Below are positions 55,920 to 64,000 of a DNA stretch of 64,000 bases, in pieces. Within the stretch, counting starts at the first letter, position 1; each line of letters starts with the position of its first letter. The position numbers and the translations under genes are program-made. A model generated the notes under the pieces. It saw only the letters and a program-made list of their open reading frames with translations. It was not told where the DNA came from and searched no databases. The stretch is from Spinacia oleracea (taxonomy: Eukaryota > Streptophyta > Magnoliopsida > Caryophyllales > Amaranthaceae): the NCBI RefSeq assembly GCF_020520425.1, contig NC_079491.1:99107152-99171151 (forward strand), read 5' to 3'.

Positions 55920-56673
55920 ATGCCTAGGACTGGTCCTTCCACTTGGTGCCGATCAGGGAATCAACGGTTAATGCGTCTCGAAGATACATCGCCAACACCA
56001 GGTTTAGTAACTCCAAGCTCCGTCCGTCGTCCCTCATTTCAAGGATCTCCGCTTCCCCAACCTCGATTCGCACCTTCAAACATGTCCATCGAAGATTTGC
56101 GAGACCAGATGGTCCAAATGACCCAACTTATGGGCCAACTGAAAATGGAAAATGAAGCTTTAGCGGCTGCGCAAGCCAAAAATGACCTCGAAAACGAGAA
56201 GAGGATTGAAAAAATGGTCCTACAGCAAACCATGGGGAGCAAATACTTCTCCCTCGATCCTGAACCTTTTCCTGGCAAATTACCAGAATAGTTCAGTTCA
56301 TCTGACTTACCAAAGTTCAAGGCCACGGACAACCCCCGTGATCATCTATTGAGCTTTGTGAATACCATGAACTTGAAAGGCGTGGACAAGTCCATGTACT
56401 TACCTGCCTTTCCTTTGTTCTTGGAACATGTGCCGCTCAAATGGTACTATCACCAGGACCCTAAGCTCTTCCCCACTTGGGAAGATTTTGTCAATGTCTT
56501 CATCAAGCAATACTCGTCGAACATGGATTTCCAAGTCACCATGCGCGAGCTGGAAGTTCTCTTCCAAAAGAAAAATGAGGGTTTCACAACCTACCTTGCT
56601 AGATGGAGGGACCAGGCGGCCCAGCTAATCAATAGGCCACCCGAAACAGAATTGGTCCAAAAATTATTGACAA
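55920..56673 (+). pseudogene. Tat gag, N-terminal and capsid part, with stop and frameshift
   Basis: ATG at 55920 opens a Pro/Ser-rich start followed by a coiled-coil-like helix (MSIEDLRDQMVQMTQLMGQL, then MENEALAAAQAKNDLENEK). An in-frame TAG at 56289-56291 follows LPE. The same frame continues into the retrotransposon gag domain: FLEHVPLKWYYHQDP, TWEDFVNVFIKQYSSN, LFQKKNEGFTTYLARWR. Near 56665 the frame changes by a small indel, and the gag sequence goes on in the frame of the next entry. An intact protein would build virus-like particles and bind genomic RNA. Two lesions make this copy a pseudogene. Confidence 0.8.
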
Positions 56674-58885
56674 CCTGGACCCGGCTTACAGACAACACCT
56701 TAGGTACCTGGGACTCGACACTTTCAAAAGAGTTTATGATGTGGGAATAAAGATCGAGGACGACCTCGCCAAAACCATACAGAACAAACCCACATATAAG
56801 ACCAACACCTATAATCGGGGTAACACATCCCAAGCCCAAGAAGTCCATGCTGTAGAAGAGGCTCCCGCCCGAAGAAACCCTGTAAGATGGGTCCGAGACC
56901 GAAAGTTTGCCCCACTCGGGTCAACTTTGGTACAAGCCTTTGAAAGACTAACCAATCAAGGAAAGTTGAGACCTATAGGCCCCACCCGTGACCCTCCTGT
57001 CAAAAACAAATATTGGGTCGAAGGTACTTACTGCAAATTCCATCAAGGAAATGGGCATGACACTGAAAACTGCTGGAGTCTAAAACATGCGATCCAGGAC
57101 ATGATAGAGGATGAAGTGATACCTCTCCCTAACGTTGGCAAACCCAACAACAACAAGATCCCACTCGGCTCTTGTCACATCTCTCTCGACCAACCAGAGA
57201 ATTTCGACCCCACGGTGTATATTACACCTCAAGGTGCACCACTCGCTGTGGTCCCTATGGATCGAATCGAGAGGGAAGTGTGCGGTGTGTGGAACGATGA
57301 TGCTGAAGATATTTACCTATCTCAAGTCTCGGGCCAGGACTTCTTCACTGAAACTTGGTCCGGGTATGCTCTCATTGACACCACCCCTCAGGAGCCCGAG
57401 GTCGACAACCTCACCCGATCCGGAAGAATATACCAACCGGATATTCATCCACCTCCTATGGACGACGTTCTGGTTAGGCAAACTCCTGAGAATGGACGGC
57501 ACGCTACCGTCGCAGAAGTCATTGAAAATCCTCTCCTGAAACAACTAAAAAGAACCAAGGCTGAGATTACCATCTGGTATCTTATGTGTACTTCAAAGGA
57601 ATATCGCGAAAAGCTTATTCGCTCACTTGACCTCATCTCAGTACCTACAGATATCACACCTGAATTATTGGTTAGCCATGTCACGAGAGATGCCGGAGAA
57701 AAGGCCATAGTTTTCACCGATAAAGACTTATCCAAAGAGGGGGGTGTTCACAATAAAGCCCTTTACCTAGTGGTTGGATGCAAAGGACAAAACATCCCCC
57801 TAGCGCTCGTAGATAATGGTTCGGCGGTTAATGTCTGCCCATTGCGAACCGCCCATTGCTTGGGGCTAGGAAGCGATGACTTCCAAACCTCCACGCAAGG
57901 GGTACGAGCTTATGATAACTCCCGAAGGCCTGTATTGGGGAAAATCAACCTCACCATACAAACCGGGCCTGTGGCACGCACCACGGAGTTTCAAATAATC
58001 GACATCAAGCCCACTTTCAACCTCCTCTTGGGGCGACCTTGGCTCCATGAATTAGGAGGTGTGGCTTCTACCTTGCACCAAATGGTTAAACTCAATCATA
58101 ACGGGGTAATACTAGAAATCCGCGCCCCTCCTCTCGACGCCAGTTGTACTATGGTTGGAACGGCTGAAGCTGCAGACGACCTTTATGGGTTTCAAATGGA
58201 AGAAACAATCCAGTTCATCGAAGATTATGATCCAGCATTCCTAGACCCGCATGCATCCCGAGTCATCCCTAGAATGCTGTTAGCTCAAGGCTATTTTCCA
58301 GGAACCCCATTGGGCATAAGGAAGAAGGAATGCACATTCCATCCTTTTCCCGACAAATCTACTCCCTTTGGCTTAGGTTATATACCAACGGAGGAAGATA
58401 TTTCTGACCGCCTATCTAGGCTACGCCTTAACAAAACCAAACAAACCACCCTCCTTCCCCCATATCAAAGGACCCTTAACGGGATGTTCATTCGGGAAGG
58501 AGAAGAACACCCATGCTGTGATTTCCCTGAACCCTTCGTCCAGGATGGCTTGCTAAAACCCGGATTTGAAATTTTCCATGACTGCCACACCTTGGATGAG
58601 GCACCCCACCTCACCAAGACTAAAACAGCTGAAATATTGGACAACCAGGCTCTATGGACATTGTTTAACGAATCAAGGCTTATGGAGAACGAGATTGTGA
58701 TGACTACCCTATCTTTACAAGATGAAGGTTTCGATCCAACCCGGTTAATCTCTCCTGCATCAACACTAGAAGAGGTCGAGAACGGATGGGTGAAGACATA
58801 TCAGTGGGTCAATGCAAAAGGAATGGAATTCAAGATGAGTACCGGTGAAGGACCAAAGTTTTATGAGACTAAACCCCAGGCTTGA
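56674..58885 (+). CDS. Tat gag C-terminus and aspartic protease (partial frame)
   Basis: Open frame of about 735 codons after the frameshift. It begins with the end of gag (LRYLGLDTFKRVYDVGIKIE), then a CCHC-like zinc knuckle YCKFHQGNGHDTENCW typical of Tat elements, a variable linker, and a retropepsin-like protease with LALVDNGSAVNVCPL. The active site reads D-N-G where most have D-T/S-G; I recall D-N-G as common in this clade. FNLLLGRPWLHELGG is the downstream protease signature. The remaining 300 residues are a linker with FGLGYIPTEEDI. The frame ends at 58885 with no reverse transcriptase after it. It has no ATG of its own and depends on the broken gag for translation. Confidence 0.78.
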
Positions 58886-60213
58886 GCCACATAGAGCACC
58901 ATTAGTAAAAAGCGCCTAGTAGTTCTTTAGATTGAAAGAAAAAAATAATAGAGACTTTAGATGGTCCTAAGGCCCTTTAGAATATGGGTCAGTTTTATTT
59001 CAGTGTGTTTTCCTTACTTTCCGAATCAATAAAGGCGTAATATTTCTCCTAAAAATTTTATTCTAACACTAAATAAACACCAAATGTACTTGCAAAATAC
59101 AAAAAAAGAGGCGGCCCACTCTAGGCTCAACAAACAAAGCCCACTCGGTTTTGAAATAGTGCCATGGGAACCAATTCCCGAAACCCACAAAATAAACCAC
59201 ACTATCCCATTCATATCCCCAAAACCTAAAAAGACAACCAGTGTCATCATAAGAACCAATCCATGCAACCCAAAATCAAAGGAAATCAAAAAATTTAAAC
59301 AATGCAAATGTTACCAAAAAAACAGATTCATAAAACATAGATTCCATCATACCCTTCACTAACAACCCACCTCCAAAGCCTACACAAAGATCTTCATAAA
59401 TTCCGCACCCTAACTCCATTTTCAAAACTGTTTTGAGTCACCAATAGAAAAATTTAATCTGGACGAAAATGCGTTTCACGCTAACAGTCAAAAAAGCCTC
59501 CAAAATAGCCTCAAAATTAACTTTAAATACGAAGAAAAATATCAAGGCACAAAAAAAAGAAATAGAAATAAACGCAAGAACATGTGAAGCAAAGCGTCAA
59601 AAATTGACCGCCCAAGTCATTTTCAGCGCCCAGGGCTGGGCGCCGAAATTTCTGACGCCCCAGCCTGGGCGTTGAAACTCTCTGCCTGCCAAAAGTTTTC
59701 TTTTTGAAAGTGCTCGTCATTTTATCCGCACACAACGGAAAAATAACGAACACTTGGGGGGTACAGTACGTATCCAAATAGGTTTACCAAGAATATAGCT
59801 ATACAAATTAATCGAATTTTACGCAACCTATGGCAAAAAAAAACGGCAGATGAAAATAATGATAAATACTTCACTCATTTGACCAATTAAGTAATATGTT
59901 TCCACTTCAGGACATATCTACCGAAATCCGGCATACTAGAACTTATTCTAAAGCTAGAACTACGCGCGACCTGATTCTGCCAAGATACGTAGGCAATCCT
60001 TACCAAGGATTCGGTCCAAATAAAAAAATAATATATTCTTTGCAAAAAAGTGTTAGACATATAAAATACATAAAAAAGAGGAGAAACAAAAATAAATGAA
60101 AACTAAAAATACGCCTTTATTAAAATATAATAAGAAGGAAAACAGAGTGCTAAAAATAAAAACAAACACGACTAAAATAAATAGATGGCACCTACACCCT
60201 AGCAAGAACTACA
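58886..60213 (+). other. Tat region after protease where RT/integrase would be expected; dyad motif copy 3
   Basis: AT-rich and non-coding in all frames I examined; no YADD-type RT motif, RNase H or HHCC integrase. An AATCAATAAAGG phrase (about 59022) could act as polyadenylation signal. The GC-rich dyad motif is at 59621-59677. Confidence 0.65.
59621..59677. repeat. GC-rich dyad motif, copy 3
   Basis: TTTCAGCGCCCAGGGCTGGG..CGCCGAAATTT then GCCCCAGCCTGGGCGTTGAA. The clearest copy: each half is a hairpin around GGGC. Confidence 0.8.
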
Positions 60214-62027
60214 CTACTCTAGTTCTTCTGGATCATCAAATAAAGTCTTGTAGAGGGCAATATTCGCAGGATCCACTCCCACAGTCCTCTGCACTGCCCC
60301 AATGTCAATCTCCATAAGAACCGGCTCCTGGACACTAACTTCCAAAGATGCCAAAACTTCAGAAACGTTCTCAGTTATAGCCCGCTCAGCCTCGGGGGCA
60401 CAGGCAATGGTGGGAGAAGGATTATTATCATCAATTAGACTAGCCACTGTTTCTACAGGCGGCTGAGCCTTCCTAACCCATACATTGTTCCGGCGACGAT
60501 CTCCGCGAGAGCTTGCATTTCTTTTAACAACAGCAGGCCCCTTCATGTTAGGCATCTTTTTAGGCCTGAAAATGGAACGGGGAGGAACTTCCTTTCGCTT
60601 TCGATCAGGACGAGCTTTCACAGTCTTAATAATATAGGTACGAGGTCTGGCAGAATCAGGACCCTCATACTTAACACGAATACGAGGTATCAAAAGCTCA
60701 GCCGGCTCCCCATTACGAGCCTCGGTCCTCACATCTTTGTCATCGGAGCTCATCCACAACTTGTAATTTTCAGAAAGACCCACAAAGCCATTTGTAGCTA
60801 CGACCCAACGCGGGAGACCATCATAATACTTGGCCCACGCTAGGACCCGTGTTTGTGAAAAGGTCGCTACCTTAGGTGGTACCGTATCAGAAAAGGGGAT
60901 AGTCTGCCTTAAACCATATTGACGCATGACTCGGTAAGGGAAAATATAAATGGGACGAGATAGCCCCAACAAAGAAACATAAACCGATACATCAGACCCC
61001 CCTGTCATAGTAGTCAAACCCCACCATGGTACCACCCACTTAATAGAACAAAAACCATAAGTAAAAAAGGGGGTCCATTCGGCCTCGTCCTGGCCTTGGT
61101 GCAAGTATTTTCGGTTACCCAAAGCTATAGGGCGATAATGTTTAGGATCGGCAGGAGCTTCCAAGAGTCTAAGCCGTTCCGCAAGCCAAATCTGCAAAAC
61201 AGGTACGATCGAATCAAAAGAATGAAAAGAAAGAAAAAAACGGTTCCTGGGGCGCAGTTTCAACACCCGGGACCAGGCGCCGAAAATTCCAGCGCCCAAC
61301 CCTGGGCGCTGAAACTCAGCCCCAGGCAAAGAGAAATATATGCAAAAAAAAAAACATACATGTGCGCAAGGAAAAAATCGATTACCTGCAGTAATAGGGG
61401 GCTTCCCTTAAAATGTTTAGATTTGGCATCCTTCTTCAGCTCATCCGCACTCAGCAAAGTCTCGGCAACAACCAACGGCATAATAGAATAGCAACTTTCC
61501 ATCTGGCTAATCAAGGGGATCAACCTTATGTCACCGAACTCACCATTGTTATTCGACAGCAAATAATGATTCAACAAGCAAAATACAAGGGCTCGAATGT
61601 TCAATTTTTGTTCGGTCATATTCTTACTAGGCCTAAAGTGATGTTTTACAAGTTTCGCCAAGTTAACCTTATCATCTACAACAATTTCAGCAAACATGTT
61701 ATCATATAGCCCTAGGAAAGCCCTTATGGGTTTTTTACCCTCTTCAATAGTGCCAGGGGTAACAGGAGTAGCATTAGTAGGATAACCAAGGATCGCAGCA
61801 AATTTATCAGGCAAAGGACATATTTCATTGCCCCGAAAGGCAAAAACATGATGATCGGAGTCCCAAAAGCTTAGGGCAGCATGCAGAAAGTTATAATCAA
61901 TATTAATTTGTTGTAAACCTAAAAGTGCCTCTAAATGGTATTCTTTTAACGAAGCTTTTTCTGCGGGAGTAAGCGCCCGCAGCCAACGCCTAACAGTCCG
62001 TTGGAGTGAGAAAGTAGGGATCGACAT
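60214..62027 (-). CDS. Tat antisense ORF (DUF7745 / plant-mobile-domain-like), one intron
   Basis: Minus-strand gene, antisense to gag-pro. ATG 62027; exon 1 62027-61386 (214 codons); intron 61192-61385 (194 bp, CTGCAG/GTAATC donor, TTTTGCAG acceptor, phase 0); exon 2 61191-60214, stop TAG; protein about 539 residues. Exon 1 reads SLQRTVRRWLRALTPAEK and CPLPDKFAAILGYP, a pattern I associate with DUF7745/plant mobile domain proteins found in plant retroelements. Exon 2 has VKVAT-like and WAKYYDGLPRWVVATNGFVG segments and a basic Arg/Lys-rich middle, suggesting nucleic-acid binding. Frame is fully open, the only intact long gene of the element. A TATA box lies 84 bp upstream. Function unknown. 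Confidence 0.78.
61192..61385 (-). other. Intron of the Tat antisense gene, containing dyad motif copy 4
   Basis: 194 bp, GT..AG on the minus strand, phase 0. The GC-rich dyad motif (61258-61315) fills its centre, so a stable hairpin would form inside the intron. Reading through instead of splicing gives an in-frame end of FSAQGWALEFSAPGPGC type, from the motif itself. Confidence 0.72.
61258..61315. repeat. GC-rich dyad motif, copy 4 (in antisense intron)
   Basis: TTTCAACACCCGGGACCAGG, CGCCGAAAATTCC, then CAGCGCCCAACCCTGGGCGC, TGAAA. Same layout as the other four. Confidence 0.78.
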
Positions 62028-62199
62028 GGCAAAAGCAGTGAATAATTAGAGCACAGCAAAAGAAGAGAAAGAATTTGAGAGTGGTGGAAAATAAGGACGT
62101 ATCTAGCCCCTATATATAGCTGAACGCACCCAATGATATCCTGATCCCATTCGGAAACGTGTTAGGAAATCCGAAAATGAAATATTACCAGGAAAGGAC
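62028..62199 (-). promoter_or_regulatory. Antisense-gene promoter region, TATA box 62111-62118
   Basis: On the minus strand GCTATATATAGGGGC places TATATATA 84 bases before the ATG at 62027, a normal plant spacing for TATA, start site and short leader. The leader is purine-rich (TTCTCTTCTTTTGC on the minus strand is pyrimidine-rich). Confidence 0.65.
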
Positions 62200-62258
62200 T
62201 TTCAGCGCCCACGCCTGGGCGCCGAAATGTTTAACGCCTGAACTTGGGCGCTGAAAAT
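62200..62258. repeat. GC-rich dyad motif, copy 5 (upstream of antisense promoter)
   Basis: TTTCAGCGCCCACGCCTGGG..CGCCGAAATGTT, then GCCTGAACTTGGGCGCTGAA. About 85 bp upstream of the antisense TATA box. Confidence 0.8.
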
Positions 62259-63177
62259 GCAGCCCAAGGCCCAGATTTCACAAAACACGGAACAGGAAAG
62301 GACTTAAGACCGTGTTGCTAAAACACGAGGCCCTATTGCAAGTAGGATCAAGCCCAAAAGCACCTTTAGCTCCCAAATAAGCAAGGAAAAAATAATAACA
62401 TTAAAACTTGGTCGAAACTTAGACTCGTCTCAGAAAATGCTTATGTACACTTTCAAAAAAAAGCAAGTTAAATATCATGGTCATTCTTCGAAACACCAAA
62501 AATATGTGTCGTCAAGTCATTGGTTTTCCAAATAAAAAATGTTTGTCTGTCAAAGGGTTAATCCGGGCCAAGCTAAAACTGGATGTCGCCTGAAAACTAA
62601 AGTCGCACTCCACGGCTTCGCTAAAGTAGCACACTACTATAGAAGGTCGCTCGCACATACGAGCATGACCCCAAACATGATTACAAGATGCGAAAAAAAC
62701 AACCGACGAGTCCCAATGCTTGGGGGCTCGCGAAAAATAGACTCCAGCGAGGAGCGCGCGATCAAAATCACATTCCCGGACTGCGCCAAACACCATATCA
62801 TGTTTGGATATCTCAAAAAAAAAAAAAAAAAAAGAACAACAATAGGTTTGACCTCATCGAAAGGACATCACTAATGCTTGTGCACGGTCCTCTGATCAAA
62901 GACCAAGTCGAGCCGTAAAGACTAGCTCAAAGTCACGAAAGCGGACGGTCGCAAGACAAAGATCCGTCTGAACACGTTGTCAGCCCACGTTCAGGTTACA
63001 ACTAAATTCGAGCACCCCTCGAAAGAATTCGCTCTTGCAAGAATGAAAAAAAAAAGAAAGAAATTCTCAAAAGAAATCACAAAGAACCAAAGATATAAAA
63101 ACTTGCCCATCTTCAGTCAGGCAAGAATCGCGTCACAAACCGCGCGAGTTCCCAAATCGAAATGAAAACGAATTCAG
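62259..63177 (+). other. Tat 3' untranslated region, unique part
   Basis: No protein frame on either strand. Contains a (A)n run at 62815-62833 and CG-containing phrases of the kind found in Tat 3' regions. Confidence 0.5.
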
Positions 63178-63600
63178 GGACGTCCACCCTCAGCGGACAG
63201 GGCTCGCACACCCTCAGCGGGCGGGGTCTACGTCACTAGCCGCGCAGGTCCTTAGTTTTCCAAAAACAAAGTCTTCAAATTTAAAATAGGCTCGCCATCT
63301 TCAGCCGGCGGGGTTTACGGCGCAAACCACGTAGGTCCTTATTTTCAAAAAAGCAAAATAAATTTCAAAATAGATTCGTCCACTTCTATCGGACGGGGCG
63401 TCCACCCTCAGCGGACAGGTTCGCCATCTTCAACCGGCGGGGTCTACGTCACAAACCGCGTAGGTCCTTATTTTCAAAAACATCAAAACAGATTCGTCCA
63501 CTTCTATCGGACGGGGCGTCCACCCTCAGCGGACAGGCTCGCCACCTTCAGCTGGCGGAGTCTGCGTCACTAACCATGCAGGTCCTTAGTCGCTGCAGCG
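63178..63600 (+). repeat. Tandem CTCAGCGG / GTAGGTCCTTA repeats in the Tat 3' region
   Basis: About four imperfect copies of a compound unit: CGTCCACCCTCAGCGGACAG, CTCGCCATCTTCAGCCGGCG, GGGTCTACGTCACAAACCGC and TAGGTCCTTATTTTC. Many of the phrases are small inverted repeats (TCCACCCTCAGCGGA; CCATCTTCAGCCGG). Tat elements usually carry variable tandem repeats just before the 3' LTR. Confidence 0.8.
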
Positions 63601-63609
63601 ATAACTTTT

Positions 63610-63691
63610 GCTGGATTTTCCTTCGTTTTACGTCCTATAAAAACAACGGTGCTGGATTTTCCTTCGTTTTATGTCCTATAAAAACAAGGGG
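63610..63691 (+). repeat. 41-bp tandem duplication with TATAAAA
   Basis: GCTGGATTTTCCTTCGTTTT starts at 63610 and 63651; each copy holds CCTATAAAAACAA. Confidence 0.85.
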
Positions 63692-64000
63692 GTTTTCTCG
63701 TTTCGCTAGCCCTGAAAATGAGAATCTTTAAAAAACGTTTTATCTCGTGATTGGGCTTGGCCAGGCCCAATTACACTTTATAGCTTTGATTTCGAAAAAC
63801 TCTGTAGCTACTCCCAATGACAAAGTGAGGGAGTTTCTACGCACCTTTAGATCCTTCCAATGACAAAGTGAGGAAGTTTCTATACTATCAGTTGACAAAT
63901 CCCAATGACACGTCAGGGATATGTCGACACTTCAAGTGATGACCCTTAAGTCAAATGTTATCACTCGGGGGCTCGTGAGACCCTCGCAAAGCAGGTCACA
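63692..64000 (+). other. Tat 3' end before the 3' LTR
   Basis: Repeated CCAATGACAAAGTGAGG..AGTTTCTA phrases (about 63813 and 63857) and the 63936-63987 stretch shared with 1280-1332. The PPT and 3' LTR are expected just beyond the window. Confidence 0.6.

Larger units (their letters stand above)
24435..64000 (+). mobile_element. Tat/Ogre-type Ty3/gypsy element with gag-pro and antisense ORF (3' LTR beyond window)
   Basis: Plus-strand element. Its 5' LTR starts at 24435 (TGTAGACACC) and ends at 52062 (..CCCCTCACA), split by CACTA elements A and B. PBS follows at 52063, leader to 55919 (interrupted by CACTA C), gag and protease 55920-58885, antisense gene 62027-60214, then a repeat-rich 3' region. 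The 63936-63987 stretch matches 1280-1332, which in the older copy lies 97 bp before the LTR, so the 3' LTR here should begin near position 64,085. No RT, RNase H or integrase is present. Stops and a frameshift in gag show decay. Confidence 0.8.

Noticed and set aside
59084..59362. 92-codon frame in the post-protease gap of the Tat element
   Set aside because: Lacks any RT, RNase H or integrase motif; A-rich composition explains the open frame.
62539..63165. Plus-strand frames in the Tat 3' region
   Set aside because: Lys-rich translations through A-runs; no homology and not conserved in frame.

Overview
This window is plant nuclear DNA made almost entirely of transposable elements nested inside one another; I found no intact ordinary host gene. 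The signs are TATA-driven LTRs, plant-type introns, Athila, Tat/Ogre and Ty1-copia retrotransposons, and CACTA (En/Spm) and hAT DNA transposons. The style of the copia LTR (degenerate AATATTTCCG repeats) suggests Caryophyllales, such as the spinach/beet/quinoa group. That species guess is inference from recollection only.

Layout. (1) 1-2844 is old debris: a chromovirus-like LTR end (1-419), a hAT-type MITE with a perfect 8-bp target-site duplication (422-1009), and the 3' end and LTR of a decayed Tat-like element (1018-2844). (2) 2845-24434 is Athila DNA on the minus strand: one two-LTR element (LTRs 2845-4491 and 20098-21735), followed on the right by the 3' half of a second internal region that shares the right-hand LTR, as in a tandem array. 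(3) A 7.1-kb copia-type non-autonomous element (10080-17167, TSD TCTTC) splits the Athila gag-pro frame. (4) From 24435 to beyond the right edge is a plus-strand Tat/Ogre-type element. It has an LTR, PBS, gag-protease, an antisense intron-containing ORF and a repeat-rich 3' region; its 3' LTR should start about 85 bp past the window. (5) Its 5' LTR is interrupted by CACTA element A (25276-31123 plus 51226-51277). A is itself interrupted by a 20.1-kb CACTA element B (31124-51222, TSD AAC). (6) A third CACTA element, C (52533-55159, TSD ATA), lies in the Tat leader.

How the parts relate. None of the three better-preserved LTR retroelements (Athila, copia-type, Tat) shows reverse transcriptase, RNase H or integrase, so all look dependent on proteins supplied elsewhere. 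Element B carries both classical En/Spm genes on the minus strand: a TNP2/TNPD-like transposase broken by three in-frame stops, and a TNPA-like accessory gene. It also carries five captured host-gene fragments, all on the plus strand: a PHT1 phosphate transporter, a chloroplast GrpE, a DUF1279 protein, a SART3/HAT-repeat protein and a Raf-like kinase. Element A carries fragments of a DEAD-box RNA helicase and an LRR protein. Several fragments keep splice junctions, so capture was from genomic DNA.

The most unusual signals are: the five-fragment capture with uniform strand bias; a 164-bp duplication of the Tat LTR that replaces the right terminus of element A; a dyad-symmetric GC-rich motif of about 58 bp repeated five times through the Tat element (LTR, leader, 3' region and antisense-gene intron); and the antisense gene with its own TATA box and intron. 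Protein family calls are from reading translations by eye; no database search was possible.
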